Shown piece after piece: positions 1 through 7,635 of a stretch of DNA of 11,079 nt; positions within the stretch are counted from its first letter, which is position 1, and each line of letters begins with the position of its first letter. This DNA is from Verrucomicrobiales bacterium (GTDB lineage Bacteria > Verrucomicrobiota > Verrucomicrobiia > Verrucomicrobiales > DEV007). Both the position numbers and the translations under genes were made by a program. The stretch covers positions 1-11,079 of the forward strand of contig PAPL01000058.1 in assembly GCA_002708885.1 (NCBI GenBank), read 5' to 3'. A model generated the notes under the pieces. It did not search any database. It was not told where the DNA came from and saw only the letters and a program-made list of their open reading frames with translations.

Positions 1-279
1 GATTGGAACTGATTGATAGAAGGATTCTATGACTGCTGGTAAAAGCTCAGCCACTGCAGTACCGGAAGTTGTTACGATAACAGTTGGAGCGTTTTCTTTG
101 ACGGATCTTCCCATAGCAAAGAATGAAGCGCTACGCTCTTCAGGAAAATTGTAAGTCCGGATCCCTTGAATTGTGTGAATGATGGAAATCAGATCTAAAT
201 TTCTGGCGCCGGAGCATAGCACAAATTCTCTGGCCCCCAGCTCGAGACAGTCCGTGACGGCTTGCTTGGCAACATTCAT
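1..279 (-). CDS. menD: MenD, SEPHCHC synthase (N-terminal part, cut by window edge)
   Basis: Thiamine-diphosphate enzyme that joins isochorismate and 2-oxoglutarate to give 2-succinyl-5-enolpyruvyl-6-hydroxy-3-cyclohexene-1-carboxylate, the second step of classical menaquinone synthesis, in the cytoplasm. Only the first 93 codons are present; the family is about 550-600 residues. The visible part is the start of the PYR (N-terminal ThDP) domain: VLCSGARN at residues 20-27, FPEERSASFFAMGR at 45-58 with the expected ThDP-activating glutamate (E48), and TTSGTAVAELLPAVIE at 70-85. These match the MenD family closely. The start is the ATG at 277-279, only 18 bases after the menF stop, so the two are almost surely co-transcribed. 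No Shine-Dalgarno sequence precedes it. The usual CPGSRN loop reads CSGARN here, noted as a finding. The rest of the gene lies beyond position 1. Identification is firm. Confidence 0.93.
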   Translation of the reverse strand, partial: MNVAKQAVTDCLELGAREFVLCSGARNLDLISIIHTIQGIRTYNFPEERSASFFAMGRSVKENAPTVIVTTSGTAVAELLPAVIESFYQSVPI

Positions 280-297
280 TCTATGTTATGGTTATTT

Positions 298-1359
298 CTA
301 ATCGAGGCCAAAGGAACTTTTGACCCATCGTCGCTTGAATGCAAGCTCATCCCACTCATTGTCAATGAGGCTGCCTTCAACTAATCCGCATCCAGTTGGA
401 ATGTGAATCATATTTTCATTAAAGAATAATCCCCTTATAGAAATGAAAGCTTCAAAGAAATTGTCAATTTTAACACCGAAAGGCGATCCAAACATTGATG
501 GAACTTTAAATTGATTTCTTATTATATTCAGAGTGTCAGAGTTAGATTTGTTTCTGGGAACAGTGCCTAATGCAGGCGTCGGATGCAGCGTTTTAATGAT
601 ATTATCTATTGAGTACTCATCATCCAGCTCAACCTTGAACTTTGAAAGGAAATGAAGCATCCCTCCAATATCAAGGGTTTCTCTTTGATCTTCTTGTGCT
701 TTTCCTAGGTCATTTAACCTTCTCCTGATTGATTCAACAACTAACTGATGTTCGTGTTGTTCCTTGGAGTCTTTTTCAAAAGATGAATTGTTTTCTGTAC
801 GTGAAGTTCCCGCTAGGGCCATTGTATGTAATTTAGAAGAATCTAATCTAAAGAGCTGTTCAGGTGATAAACCCACGAATCCAGATCCATTGTTTGAAAA
901 AGCATATGCTGATAATGATGACAAATGAGGAAAAGATGCTCTGATGAGATTAAAGCAATAACTAGAAGCATTATTCAAAGTAGCTGTTGCGTTGACCGCT
1001 GGTACCGCTTTCTGAAGTTTTCCTTCAGCTCTTAAATTAGTAATAACTTCGAAACAATTCTTAAAGTCTCTATATTCTGGTTCATGCCACTCGAGTTTGG
1101 GCATTTCACTACTTTTGCAAAACTGATCAAGATCCGTGGCCGAAATCTCATTATATTCTGAGGGAATGTACCATGGCTTATCTGACGTTAAATTGAAGTC
1201 ATTTACATAAAATGAGATGCCCTGAGGTGCCGGTTCATGTGAACGGTTGAATGGTCCCTGACCTAAAACTATCCTGCGATCAGATAGTTCTATGAGACCA
1301 AAATCCTCAATTGGATAGGAACTATTATTTATCGCTGGTTCTGAGATTGATCTATTCAA
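298..1359 (-). CDS. menF: MenF, menaquinone-type isochorismate synthase
   Basis: Magnesium-dependent enzyme of the chorismate-binding (MST) family that converts chorismate to isochorismate, the entry step of menaquinone synthesis; 353 residues, cytosolic. Visible family motifs: GKLQKAVPA (113-121), whose K117 fits the general base; GLSPEQLF (163-170), whose E167 fits the general acid; ALAGTSRT (181-188); KEQHEH (199-204) with E203; LHPTPALGT (258-266); ISIRGLFF (306-313); and GCGLVEGSLIDNEWDELA (323-340) with E335. The K117-E167 spacing (50) and the E203-E335 spacing (132) equal those I recall for E. coli MenF (K190/E240, E284/E416). It is shorter than E. coli MenF (431) because the N-terminus is compact. 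The start appears to be TTG (1357-1359): an in-frame TAA lies five codons upstream and the next Met is residue 85. It could in principle feed a siderophore, but menD directly downstream argues for menaquinone. Confidence 0.92.
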   Translation of the reverse strand: MNRSISEPAINNSSYPIEDFGLIELSDRRIVLGQGPFNRSHEPAPQGISFYVNDFNLTSDKPWYIPSEYNEISATDLDQFCKSSEMPKLEWHEPEYRDFKNCFEVITNLRAEGKLQKAVPAVNATATLNNASSYCFNLIRASFPHLSSLSAYAFSNNGSGFVGLSPEQLFRLDSSKLHTMALAGTSRTENNSSFEKDSKEQHEHQLVVESIRRRLNDLGKAQEDQRETLDIGGMLHFLSKFKVELDDEYSIDNIIKTLHPTPALGTVPRNKSNSDTLNIIRNQFKVPSMFGSPFGVKIDNFFEAFISIRGLFFNENMIHIPTGCGLVEGSLIDNEWDELAFKRRWVKSSFGLD

Positions 1360-1376
1360 TGCGAACGGAAATATTT

Positions 1377-1404
1377 ATTAAATCCGTCACTATGATTCAG
1401 GCAA
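1377..1404 (-). promoter_or_regulatory. Candidate sigma70 promoter for menF-menD
   Basis: On the minus strand TTGCCT (1399-1404, 4 of 6 to TTGACA) is followed after 16 bases by TTTAAT (1377-1382, 5 of 6 to TATAAT). It sits in the 70-base spacer between the receptor gene and menF. A start site near 1370 would leave a leader of only about ten bases before the TTG codon, with a weak 5-bp inverted repeat (1365-1369 / 1383-1387) around the -10 region. It would let the men genes be expressed apart from the receptor. AT-rich spacers produce such matches by chance, and the promoter consensus of this lineage is unknown to me. Confidence 0.35.
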
Positions 1405-1429
1405 ATTAAATTTTTCCTAATCCTGTAAT

Positions 1430-3490
1430 TTAGTATTCCCATTTGACCTTCATTCCAACGAGCTGTGGCGCACCTACTGTTCCGGCATTAAGGTCTGGTG
1501 TCATGTTTAGGTAAAAAACCTCGTCTGTGAGATTTGTGCCGAACAGGCTCAATTCCATGCCCGATTTGGCTTTGTACCCAACGGCGGCATTTAATACGGT
1601 GTAACCATCTTCAATGTAGGTTCCAGCATTTCTATCATCGAAGAAAATCTCTCCTTTGTGAATTAATTCGATTCGGGCGAAGAGTCCATTCTCGTGTTGA
1701 TAAGTAGCTGAAAGAGACGCATCGATCTCTGGAACAAATGGGGCCTTGTTGCCTGACAAGTCTGCTCCTGTCAACGGATCGGTGTATTTAGTGAGTTCGG
1801 TATGAACTTTTCCAAGAGAACCTTGAACCGTTAGGCCTTCGGCGAGTTCAGCGCTGAATTCTATCTCAGCACCATATGAATTTGCCTCTTCAGCATTCAA
1901 AACAGCATAGTCCGTGGCAATTAACGATCTTTCTACCTGATAGTTATCAATGTCACTGTGAAATAAAGCGATGTTGGTTTTTAAATTTCCATCTAACCAT
2001 TTTTTCTTTAATCCAATTTCGTTATTCCATGATTCCTCCTCCTCAAAGACCGCTCTTTCAGGATCATCAATGAAGGCACTGAATCCGCCTGGCTTTGAGG
2101 ACAGTCCTGTATTTACATAGACTAAAGAACTGTCATTTAATTCGAAATCAATTCCTGCCCTTGGGCTGGCAAAGGAATAATCGTTTTCGAGGTTGATTGG
2201 ATCCACAATTCCTGACAGTCCTACAGCATTCCTGTCTATAGTTTTTTCAAACTGATCTAGTCGAAGTCCAACGTGAAAGCCTGTTCTGTCGATTCCATTA
2301 TATGTTATCTGGCCGAACGCGGCGTAAGTATTTTCACTTAAAGTGTAATCAGTGGTAGTTGCAGCTGGAGCAAAGCCTCCACCGAATTGTGGAGGAAGAG
2401 GGACTATGAATTTTCTATCTGTATTTCCATCAAGTTCAGTGTCTCCAAAGTAAGCTCCTGCAGTCCATTCAACATTAGAATCATTGTTAGATGAGAATCT
2501 GAATTCCTGAGAAACGATGTCCTGCTCCTGGTAAATCCTTGACTCATTGCCCGGGTTAGGCCCGAAGTCCAAATCGAAATGGTAAGGGCTGATGTCCCAG
2601 TTCCGCCGGGAAGTGACTGATAAGAAATTAACTGAATCCCCTTCATGGGAAATTCTGAGTGACTGGGTCTGAGCGCTCTGCTCAGATGAGCCCTCTATAT
2701 CTGAATTTAAAACAAAAGGATCAGAGCTTAGTGAAGTGAGCCTTGATGCGCCATCATTATAGTCGTCATATGATGCAGACAGGGAAATTTCCCAGTCATC
2801 TGAAATGTTCCAATACAGTGATCCTGACCCTGAAAGATGGTCTTGATGGTCAGGGGATATGCCTAGAATTGAATTTTTCAGGTATCCATCCCGCTCGAAG
2901 TGCTGGACACCTAAACGGAACGAAAGGCTATTGTCATCGTTGAGCGGCCCCATGATATAAGAATCAAATGTTCTCGCATCATAATTTGCGAATGAAGAGG
3001 ATATTGAACCTTCAAATTTATTAGATGGACGCTTAGAGGCAATGTTGACCACCCCTGCATATGAATTAACGCCGAATAGAGTTCCCTGAGATCCTCTTAA
3101 AATTTCAATTTTCTCAACTGCATGGAGTGGCGATGTGTGAGAAAAAATATTACCTGATGGAACGTCATCAACATATTGAATTACTGATGCTGAGCTGAAG
3201 AAAGGTGTATTAGTGAGCCCTCTCATGCTGGAAACGTCACCAAAGGATCCGATTCCTGTGTCAGTCTTAGAGTAATTGGGTATGACATCAGCAAGATCTC
3301 TGTCACTGAACTTGTTCATGATGCTCAAATCAGTGCCACTGAAAGCCGTTGCGCTCATGGGCCATGAGAGGTATTCGCTAAGGTCACCATAAATGTCACT
3401 CTGATCTAATTCTTGTGTGTTCTGAGCATGAGCAGCGATTGACGCTGTATAAAGTATTGATGCGGCTAGGAGAGCAGACTTGTAGTACAT
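1430..3490 (-). CDS. TonB-dependent outer-membrane receptor
   Basis: A 22-stranded-barrel type receptor for TonB/ExbBD-energised uptake of a ligand such as an iron complex or cobalamin; 686 residues, a usual length. Residues 1-22 form a signal peptide ending in the AHA-Q cleavage pattern. The plug domain spans about 43-155 and shows ATAFSGTDLS (47-56), DVSSMRGL (85-92), VIQYVDDVPSG (103-113) and the strongly conserved VEKIEILRGSQGTLFG (125-140) followed by GVVNI (146-150). The rest alternates aromatic and polar residues as in barrel strands. The C-terminus has the typical NLTDEVFY segment and ends in an aromatic residue (KWEY), the BAM recognition signal. I see no clear TonB box between the signal peptide and plug. 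No Shine-Dalgarno sequence is visible before the ATG at 3488-3490. The gene stands alone between two spacers. Substrate cannot be told from sequence; a Fur-like palindrome upstream hints at iron. Confidence 0.93.
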   Translation of the reverse strand: MYYKSALLAASILYTASIAAHAQNTQELDQSDIYGDLSEYLSWPMSATAFSGTDLSIMNKFSDRDLADVIPNYSKTDTGIGSFGDVSSMRGLTNTPFFSSASVIQYVDDVPSGNIFSHTSPLHAVEKIEILRGSQGTLFGVNSYAGVVNIASKRPSNKFEGSISSSFANYDARTFDSYIMGPLNDDNSLSFRLGVQHFERDGYLKNSILGISPDHQDHLSGSGSLYWNISDDWEISLSASYDDYNDGASRLTSLSSDPFVLNSDIEGSSEQSAQTQSLRISHEGDSVNFLSVTSRRNWDISPYHFDLDFGPNPGNESRIYQEQDIVSQEFRFSSNNDSNVEWTAGAYFGDTELDGNTDRKFIVPLPPQFGGGFAPAATTTDYTLSENTYAAFGQITYNGIDRTGFHVGLRLDQFEKTIDRNAVGLSGIVDPINLENDYSFASPRAGIDFELNDSSLVYVNTGLSSKPGGFSAFIDDPERAVFEEEESWNNEIGLKKKWLDGNLKTNIALFHSDIDNYQVERSLIATDYAVLNAEEANSYGAEIEFSAELAEGLTVQGSLGKVHTELTKYTDPLTGADLSGNKAPFVPEIDASLSATYQHENGLFARIELIHKGEIFFDDRNAGTYIEDGYTVLNAAVGYKAKSGMELSLFGTNLTDEVFYLNMTPDLNAGTVGAPQLVGMKVKWEY

Positions 3491-3523
3491 TAATTGTTAT
3501 TGAGGTTATTTAGTTAGAGTAAA

Positions 3524-3539
3524 ATTATGTGATATAATA
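3524..3539 (-). promoter_or_regulatory. Candidate -10 elements for the receptor gene
   Basis: Two -10-like hexamers read on the minus strand: TATTAT at 3534-3539 and CATAAT at 3524-3529, each 5 of 6 to TATAAT. Only a weak -35 (TTAATC, 17 bases upstream of CATAAT) is seen, and none for TATTAT. They sit 34-50 bases upstream of the receptor ATG. A weak -35 would fit a promoter that depends on an activator or is controlled at the palindrome at 3562-3576, but AT-richness makes chance matches likely. Confidence 0.3.
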
Positions 3540-3561
3540 GAATGATGATTAAGCACTTTAG

Positions 3562-3576
3562 TTATGATCATCATAA
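3562..3576. promoter_or_regulatory. 7-1-7 palindrome resembling a Fur-family box
   Basis: TTATGATCATCATAA is a perfect inverted repeat with 7-base arms around one central base, the same architecture as the 7-1-7 Fur core TGATAATnATTATCA. Ten of its 14 arm positions match that core, and every mismatch is symmetric. It lies in the 115-base spacer upstream of the TonB-dependent receptor. Its centre is about 79 bases before the ATG and about 42-52 bases upstream of the start sites implied by the candidate -10 elements. The rest of the spacer (3491-3605) is AT-rich with no gene and no clear terminator for the preceding operon. Which Fur-family member binds, if any, and whether it represses or activates, cannot be told here. 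Confidence 0.45.
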
Positions 3577-3605
3577 ATATCCTAATCAAACGAGATCTTA
3601 GGGAT

Positions 3606-4250
3606 TTATTTTATATATTCTAGAGTTAAATCATCAAATTGTATAACTTTTCCGGAGTATGCGGTTCCCCATAAAGAAGCTTTTCCCTGCCCAGGTGAGC
3701 CTTCGTGAATGTGACTAATTGTTTCTTGCTTAGGCTCTTGTGCACCTTCGGTCCAGGCTGATCCTGAGATTTTCCATGAGTCTCCATTATTAGATATTTT
3801 CAGCCTAAGGTTTAGCCATTGGTCTGGAGTCCATTTAAATGGAACACTTTTAAGAGGCTCTTCATTTTTAACTAATTCAATGACGCTTTTAGACGGAACA
3901 ACCCTGAGCCTATATCCTGATATTCCGTGAAGCCCAATTCCAAAACGCGGATAGCTCCTTCTTTTACGGTAACCTTTGACCTTGGCTTGGAGAGTAGCGG
4001 ATTTCTTAACTGAGGGACCGAAAATAACAGCATTCTCTGACAATGGTTCTGCGGCCATTTCAAGAAATTTCCCTCTTTTACTTTTATCGGCATCTAACGA
4101 CTTGATTTTAAAAATGCCGTCTATTTCCATCATCCCTTTGGGGAAGGTATCGATTTCGAGAGATTCAAAATCGTTAGCATATTTCTCCTGTCCAGAAAGG
4201 AAAATAGGGCTAATCGATATAATTAATAAGATTGTTATAATGAGTTTCAT
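3606..4250 (-). CDS. Secreted beta-sandwich (concanavalin/laminin-G-like) protein of unknown function
   Basis: A 214-residue exported protein I cannot name. Residues 1-20 form a signal peptide (MKLIITILLIISISPIFLSG); there is no lipobox cysteine, so it should be periplasmic or secreted rather than a lipoprotein. The mature part is rich in alternating beta-strand patterns: YANDFESL (24-31) at the start, RFGIGLHG (102-109), YRLRVVPSKSVIELVKN (113-129), KWTPDQWLNLRLKIS (139-153), WKISGSAWTEG (159-169) and ASLWGTAYSGKVIQFDDLTL (191-210). This is the layout of concanavalin-like jelly rolls in planctomycete and verrucomicrobial exported proteins (an impression, not a search result). Its ATG overlaps the permease TGA (ATGA, 4247-4250), so it is translationally coupled and probably works with the transporter. 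A weak AAGGA lies 11 bases before the start. No catalytic residues are recognised; carbohydrate or lipid binding is possible. Confidence 0.75.
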   Translation of the reverse strand: MKLIITILLIISISPIFLSGQEKYANDFESLEIDTFPKGMMEIDGIFKIKSLDADKSKRGKFLEMAAEPLSENAVIFGPSVKKSATLQAKVKGYRKRRSYPRFGIGLHGISGYRLRVVPSKSVIELVKNEEPLKSVPFKWTPDQWLNLRLKISNNGDSWKISGSAWTEGAQEPKQETISHIHEGSPGQGKASLWGTAYSGKVIQFDDLTLEYIK

Positions 4251-7200
4251 TCGCTGCGGATTCCTTCTACGAGGTTACCATTGAGTGATAAACGAGCAGA
4301 AATAATACAAAAGGCAATGCTCCCAATGCAAATAAGTAAAACAATCAAAGAAAGAAAATCAATTGGGAACTGAGCACCTTTGCCGTTCATGTTGGGTGAA
4401 ACTGCGATGATTGAAGCTAAAACGCCGGTAAAGATTCCAAATGCGACTAGATATAAATGTTCAAAAATCAACATATTAGTAAGACTGATTCTTCGAAAAC
4501 CTAAAGCCGTCATGATTGATACCTCTGACCTCCTTTCAATGACGCTTCGAGCAATAAGCATGCCTACTCCTACTGTCCCAAGCAAAAGGCCCAATCCCCC
4601 CAAGGCAGTGAATATGGATATGTAAGTGTTTTGTACTCTAGTGTATTGAGCGAGCCTGACATTAGATCTGACAAATTCCATGCCACGTTGTTCGAGGGCC
4701 CTGGTCACATTTGCGATCATTTCATCCTCATTTTTTTTGTCATCTATTCCAGAATCAGCGAGGAACATTTGATATCCGGATGTACCAGGAAAATGTTTTA
4801 TAAACTGTTCTTCAGACATGACAAGGTTTCCCTGCAGGATTGAATTCTCAAGCAGGCCTACTACTTGTAATTGTAAGGACTTGCCACTCTCATCAGTATA
4901 GTTAATGAAATCACCTAGCTTCTTCTTCATTGCCCACATGACTGAAGCTTGATCCCCTATCACTGGTACAATGTTTTCAGGTGAATCTTTATTGAGCAAT
5001 GTCCAATTTGAGTCATGCGTTTCATCAGTATCTTTGCTCAGTGCAGAGGCGAACTTGAATGCATTGTCTTGAATAAACCGGGAAGTGTTTACACCTAAAA
5101 TTCTTGGTTTAACAGCATGGTTAAGGTTTTGACAGCTTGCCTCTTCGCCATCCTTGATCACTCTGAATGGAATGAATTTGATATCATCAGTGTTATATTC
5201 TTCAAAACCGAAATTATCGCGTTCCTTCTTATCGTTTAAATCTTCGTATACTGGGATAGTAGTCTCCGCAAAGAATTCATATCCTCCAGTACCAGACTCG
5301 TTGGTGTTCGAATCTGGAGAATTGCTTAAACGGAATGCGTTGACAGAAATTATAAGAAAAACGCCAGAGGCTACAGTGCCTGTGACGGCCAATGATCTTC
5401 CTCTCCTTCTGGCCGCATTTCTTTTGGCTATATTTTTGAGGTTCATACTGATTTTTCCAGTCACTACAGAAATTGCATTGAGGTGATATGAGAAGAACTG
5501 AATGAAGCCACACAAGAAAAAGAATCCTGCACCAAAAAACGACCCTGCAAGTTTAGCTCCCTCTGATCCGTAACCCAAAAAGACACAAGTCGAACCAAGG
5601 ATAGCACTGAGAATTATGCCTATTAATAAAATAACTCTGCGCCGATGATTGTCAGTTCCCTTTGAACTCAATTGAAGGCCATGTGCAGAAGAAAGGAGAT
5701 CTCTCGGAGATTCCGAAGTGATTTTGTTAACGGATAACCGAATCACAATTGTAGCAAATAGGAATATTCCCAGAGTCCCTGAAATTAAAGAGCTTGGAGT
5801 CGCCTCAAATACGAACTGAACGCCAGCAGCAGCATCAATCCAGATACTACTTAATGCTAAGAGTGTAATTTTTGTGTATATGTAACCACCAAAAGAACCC
5901 AACAGTGATCCTAGAGTTATCGAAACTAAAAACTCGCTGAGGAGGAGATTTCTTAGCTTTCTTCGCGTAAACCCAATGGCTCCGAGTGTGCCTAATTGCG
6001 ATCTTCTTGCCTCTACAGCAAAGAGGCAAAGCATCATAGAAAGTAATATAGCGGCTAGTATTAAAAATCCACTCAGTGAAGCAAAGAGTTGACCAAAGTT
6101 AAGTGCATTTGAAACAGATTCCTCCGACTCATCACTAGGGTACCTGATTTGCATTCCAATGTCAGTTAATTTTAAATGCGGCGAGATTAGATCATGAAAA
6201 TTCTCACCATTTAGCCGACTCACAAATACTGACGTTGTGTTGCCGAAACGGTTCCCCCAATACTCCTTTGCTAAATCAATTGAAATAAATATCTTTGGTG
6301 TGGCGCGGTACTTTTCCCAATACTCTTCGTCTTGATCACGTATCCTTTTGGTATCTAATGGCAAGCCACTTTCCCAACTCGAAAGAGTTTTGGCTGTCTT
6401 TAGTCCAGGAAATTCAGGTACCCAGCTAATTGTCAGGCCGGGACTGTCGGAGGGGATTGTTTTGGTGACTGTTAATTCCCTAAAATCAGAATTATCCTCA
6501 ACGCCATCTTCATCTAACTTATCTCCGACCGTAGTGAACTCTCTTGTATTAATGACTGAGAAGTAGCTAATATTAATTGAATGTCCTGAACCGATGTCCA
6601 AGCCTCCCTGCTCAGGGTTTTGGGAAAGCCACTCATTTATATAGACTTCGTTGTTTTTAGGAGGCTCAATTCCCAATAATTTAGCTGCAAGCGGACCGAT
6701 TCCAGTGCCCACAGAATAAGGGACTGATTTTTCTTCATGTACTATATCATTGATAAGATAAGAGAGTATTGGTTCTGCCGTGCTATCCGCCTCCTTCATT
6801 GCAGATTCGACCTTGTCAGAGATGAATACCCTGTCGCTTTGAAACATCGAAACTTCTGTGTTTGAAATAGTTTCAGAAGTGTATTTGAGTTCGATATCCT
6901 CGTGAGTCCATGATTCTTGAACTGCCTGTTCGAATCTCTCTGTGTTTGATGACAGTATTACATTGACTCTGTTTTCTTTGGATATTTCTTCCTGCAGTTT
7001 TTTTAAAGGGACAAATATGTTCAATGCAGCGCTTTGGTTTGCCTGGAGGCTAAAGTGCCCTCCGCTCTGAGGTTTAACTATATGAGTGATTTCAGAGGAA
7101 ATTGTGGCAAGTTTTCCGCTTTCACCAGAGAGCGGTGCGTCACGTGATACGTGCCCTGGCATTTCAACTTTTATTATAATCCTGTCGCCTATCTTTAAAT

Positions 7201-7630
7201 TTTGCCGCTCGGCGATTGCGCTACCTATTGCCAAAAACTCATCGTCAGTGATATTGATAATATTCTTTCCGGTACTTGCTAATTCCCAAAAGCTGTTATT
7301 AATGCCATAAACATTGACCCGGTTAAGTCTCTTTGATTTGTCAGGAGTGCTCAAAGTTCCCGGAACATTTAAGAGCGCCGTTGATTTGTTCCCTGCCGGT
7401 GAATTTTTAATTTTGCGAGCAAATTCTGATGTGAAAAAACGGTCCCCTCCAAGCAATGCTGAACCGACAGAGCCAATTCTCTGTGACGCAGCGTTTCTAA
7501 GAGTCTGCTCAACTGAATCTCCAACAAAAAGCGATCCGGTCAGTATTGAGGATGCCAGTGCTATGCCGAGGCAGAGACAGATGGATATTTTCCAATAATG
7601 TAAAAATCCTCTAAAAGCTAAGCGTATCAT
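4247..7630 (-). CDS. Large FtsX/MacB-type ABC transporter permease (about ten membrane helices)
   Basis: Inner-membrane permease of the type VII (mechanotransmission) ABC class, which moves substrates within or out of the periplasm rather than across the inner membrane; 1127 residues, far longer than MacB or LolE. Probable helices: 15-37, 514-538, 566-588, 612-634, 665-686, 694-715, 746-766, 1003-1027, 1055-1077 and 1092-1112. Two FtsX domains are marked by matching coupling-helix segments, ARRSQLGTLGAIGFTRRKL (541-559) and ERRSEVSIMTALGFRRISL (1032-1050). Between them lie two large periplasmic domains, about 38-513 and 767-1002. The N-terminus (GSLFVGDSVEQTLR, 32-45) is like that of long FtsX permeases in planctomycetes and verrucomicrobia. 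It starts 5 bases after its ATPase and overlaps the next gene by ATGA. The single-chain, ten-helix plan resembles YbbP/BceB. The substrate is unknown; context suggests a lipid or hydrophobic acyl/aryl product. Confidence 0.9.
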   Translation of the reverse strand: MIRLAFRGFLHYWKISICLCLGIALASSILTGSLFVGDSVEQTLRNAASQRIGSVGSALLGGDRFFTSEFARKIKNSPAGNKSTALLNVPGTLSTPDKSKRLNRVNVYGINNSFWELASTGKNIINITDDEFLAIGSAIAERQNLKIGDRIIIKVEMPGHVSRDAPLSGESGKLATISSEITHIVKPQSGGHFSLQANQSAALNIFVPLKKLQEEISKENRVNVILSSNTERFEQAVQESWTHEDIELKYTSETISNTEVSMFQSDRVFISDKVESAMKEADSTAEPILSYLINDIVHEEKSVPYSVGTGIGPLAAKLLGIEPPKNNEVYINEWLSQNPEQGGLDIGSGHSINISYFSVINTREFTTVGDKLDEDGVEDNSDFRELTVTKTIPSDSPGLTISWVPEFPGLKTAKTLSSWESGLPLDTKRIRDQDEEYWEKYRATPKIFISIDLAKEYWGNRFGNTTSVFVSRLNGENFHDLISPHLKLTDIGMQIRYPSDESEESVSNALNFGQLFASLSGFLILAAILLSMMLCLFAVEARRSQLGTLGAIGFTRRKLRNLLLSEFLVSITLGSLLGSFGGYIYTKITLLALSSIWIDAAAGVQFVFEATPSSLISGTLGIFLFATIVIRLSVNKITSESPRDLLSSAHGLQLSSKGTDNHRRRVILLIGIILSAILGSTCVFLGYGSEGAKLAGSFFGAGFFFLCGFIQFFSYHLNAISVVTGKISMNLKNIAKRNAARRRGRSLAVTGTVASGVFLIISVNAFRLSNSPDSNTNESGTGGYEFFAETTIPVYEDLNDKKERDNFGFEEYNTDDIKFIPFRVIKDGEEASCQNLNHAVKPRILGVNTSRFIQDNAFKFASALSKDTDETHDSNWTLLNKDSPENIVPVIGDQASVMWAMKKKLGDFINYTDESGKSLQLQVVGLLENSILQGNLVMSEEQFIKHFPGTSGYQMFLADSGIDDKKNEDEMIANVTRALEQRGMEFVRSNVRLAQYTRVQNTYISIFTALGGLGLLLGTVGVGMLIARSVIERRSEVSIMTALGFRRISLTNMLIFEHLYLVAFGIFTGVLASIIAVSPNMNGKGAQFPIDFLSLIVLLICIGSIAFCIISARLSLNGNLVEGIRSE

Positions 7631-7635
7631 GCTTG

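Noticed and set aside
298..1359. Isochorismate synthase as an EntC-type siderophore enzyme, given the neighbouring TonB-dependent receptor
   Set aside because: menD begins 18 bases after it, there are no isochorismatase or DHB/NRPS genes, and a separate spacer and promoter divide it from the receptor.
1365..1387. 5-bp inverted repeat (ACGGA/TCCGT, 13-base loop) before menF as a terminator or riboswitch
   Set aside because: The stem is too short, the loop is AT-rich, and no T-run follows on the transcribed strand.
3606..4250. Secreted protein as an outer-membrane lipoprotein
   Set aside because: The signal peptide ends FLSGQEK with no cysteine, so there is no lipobox.
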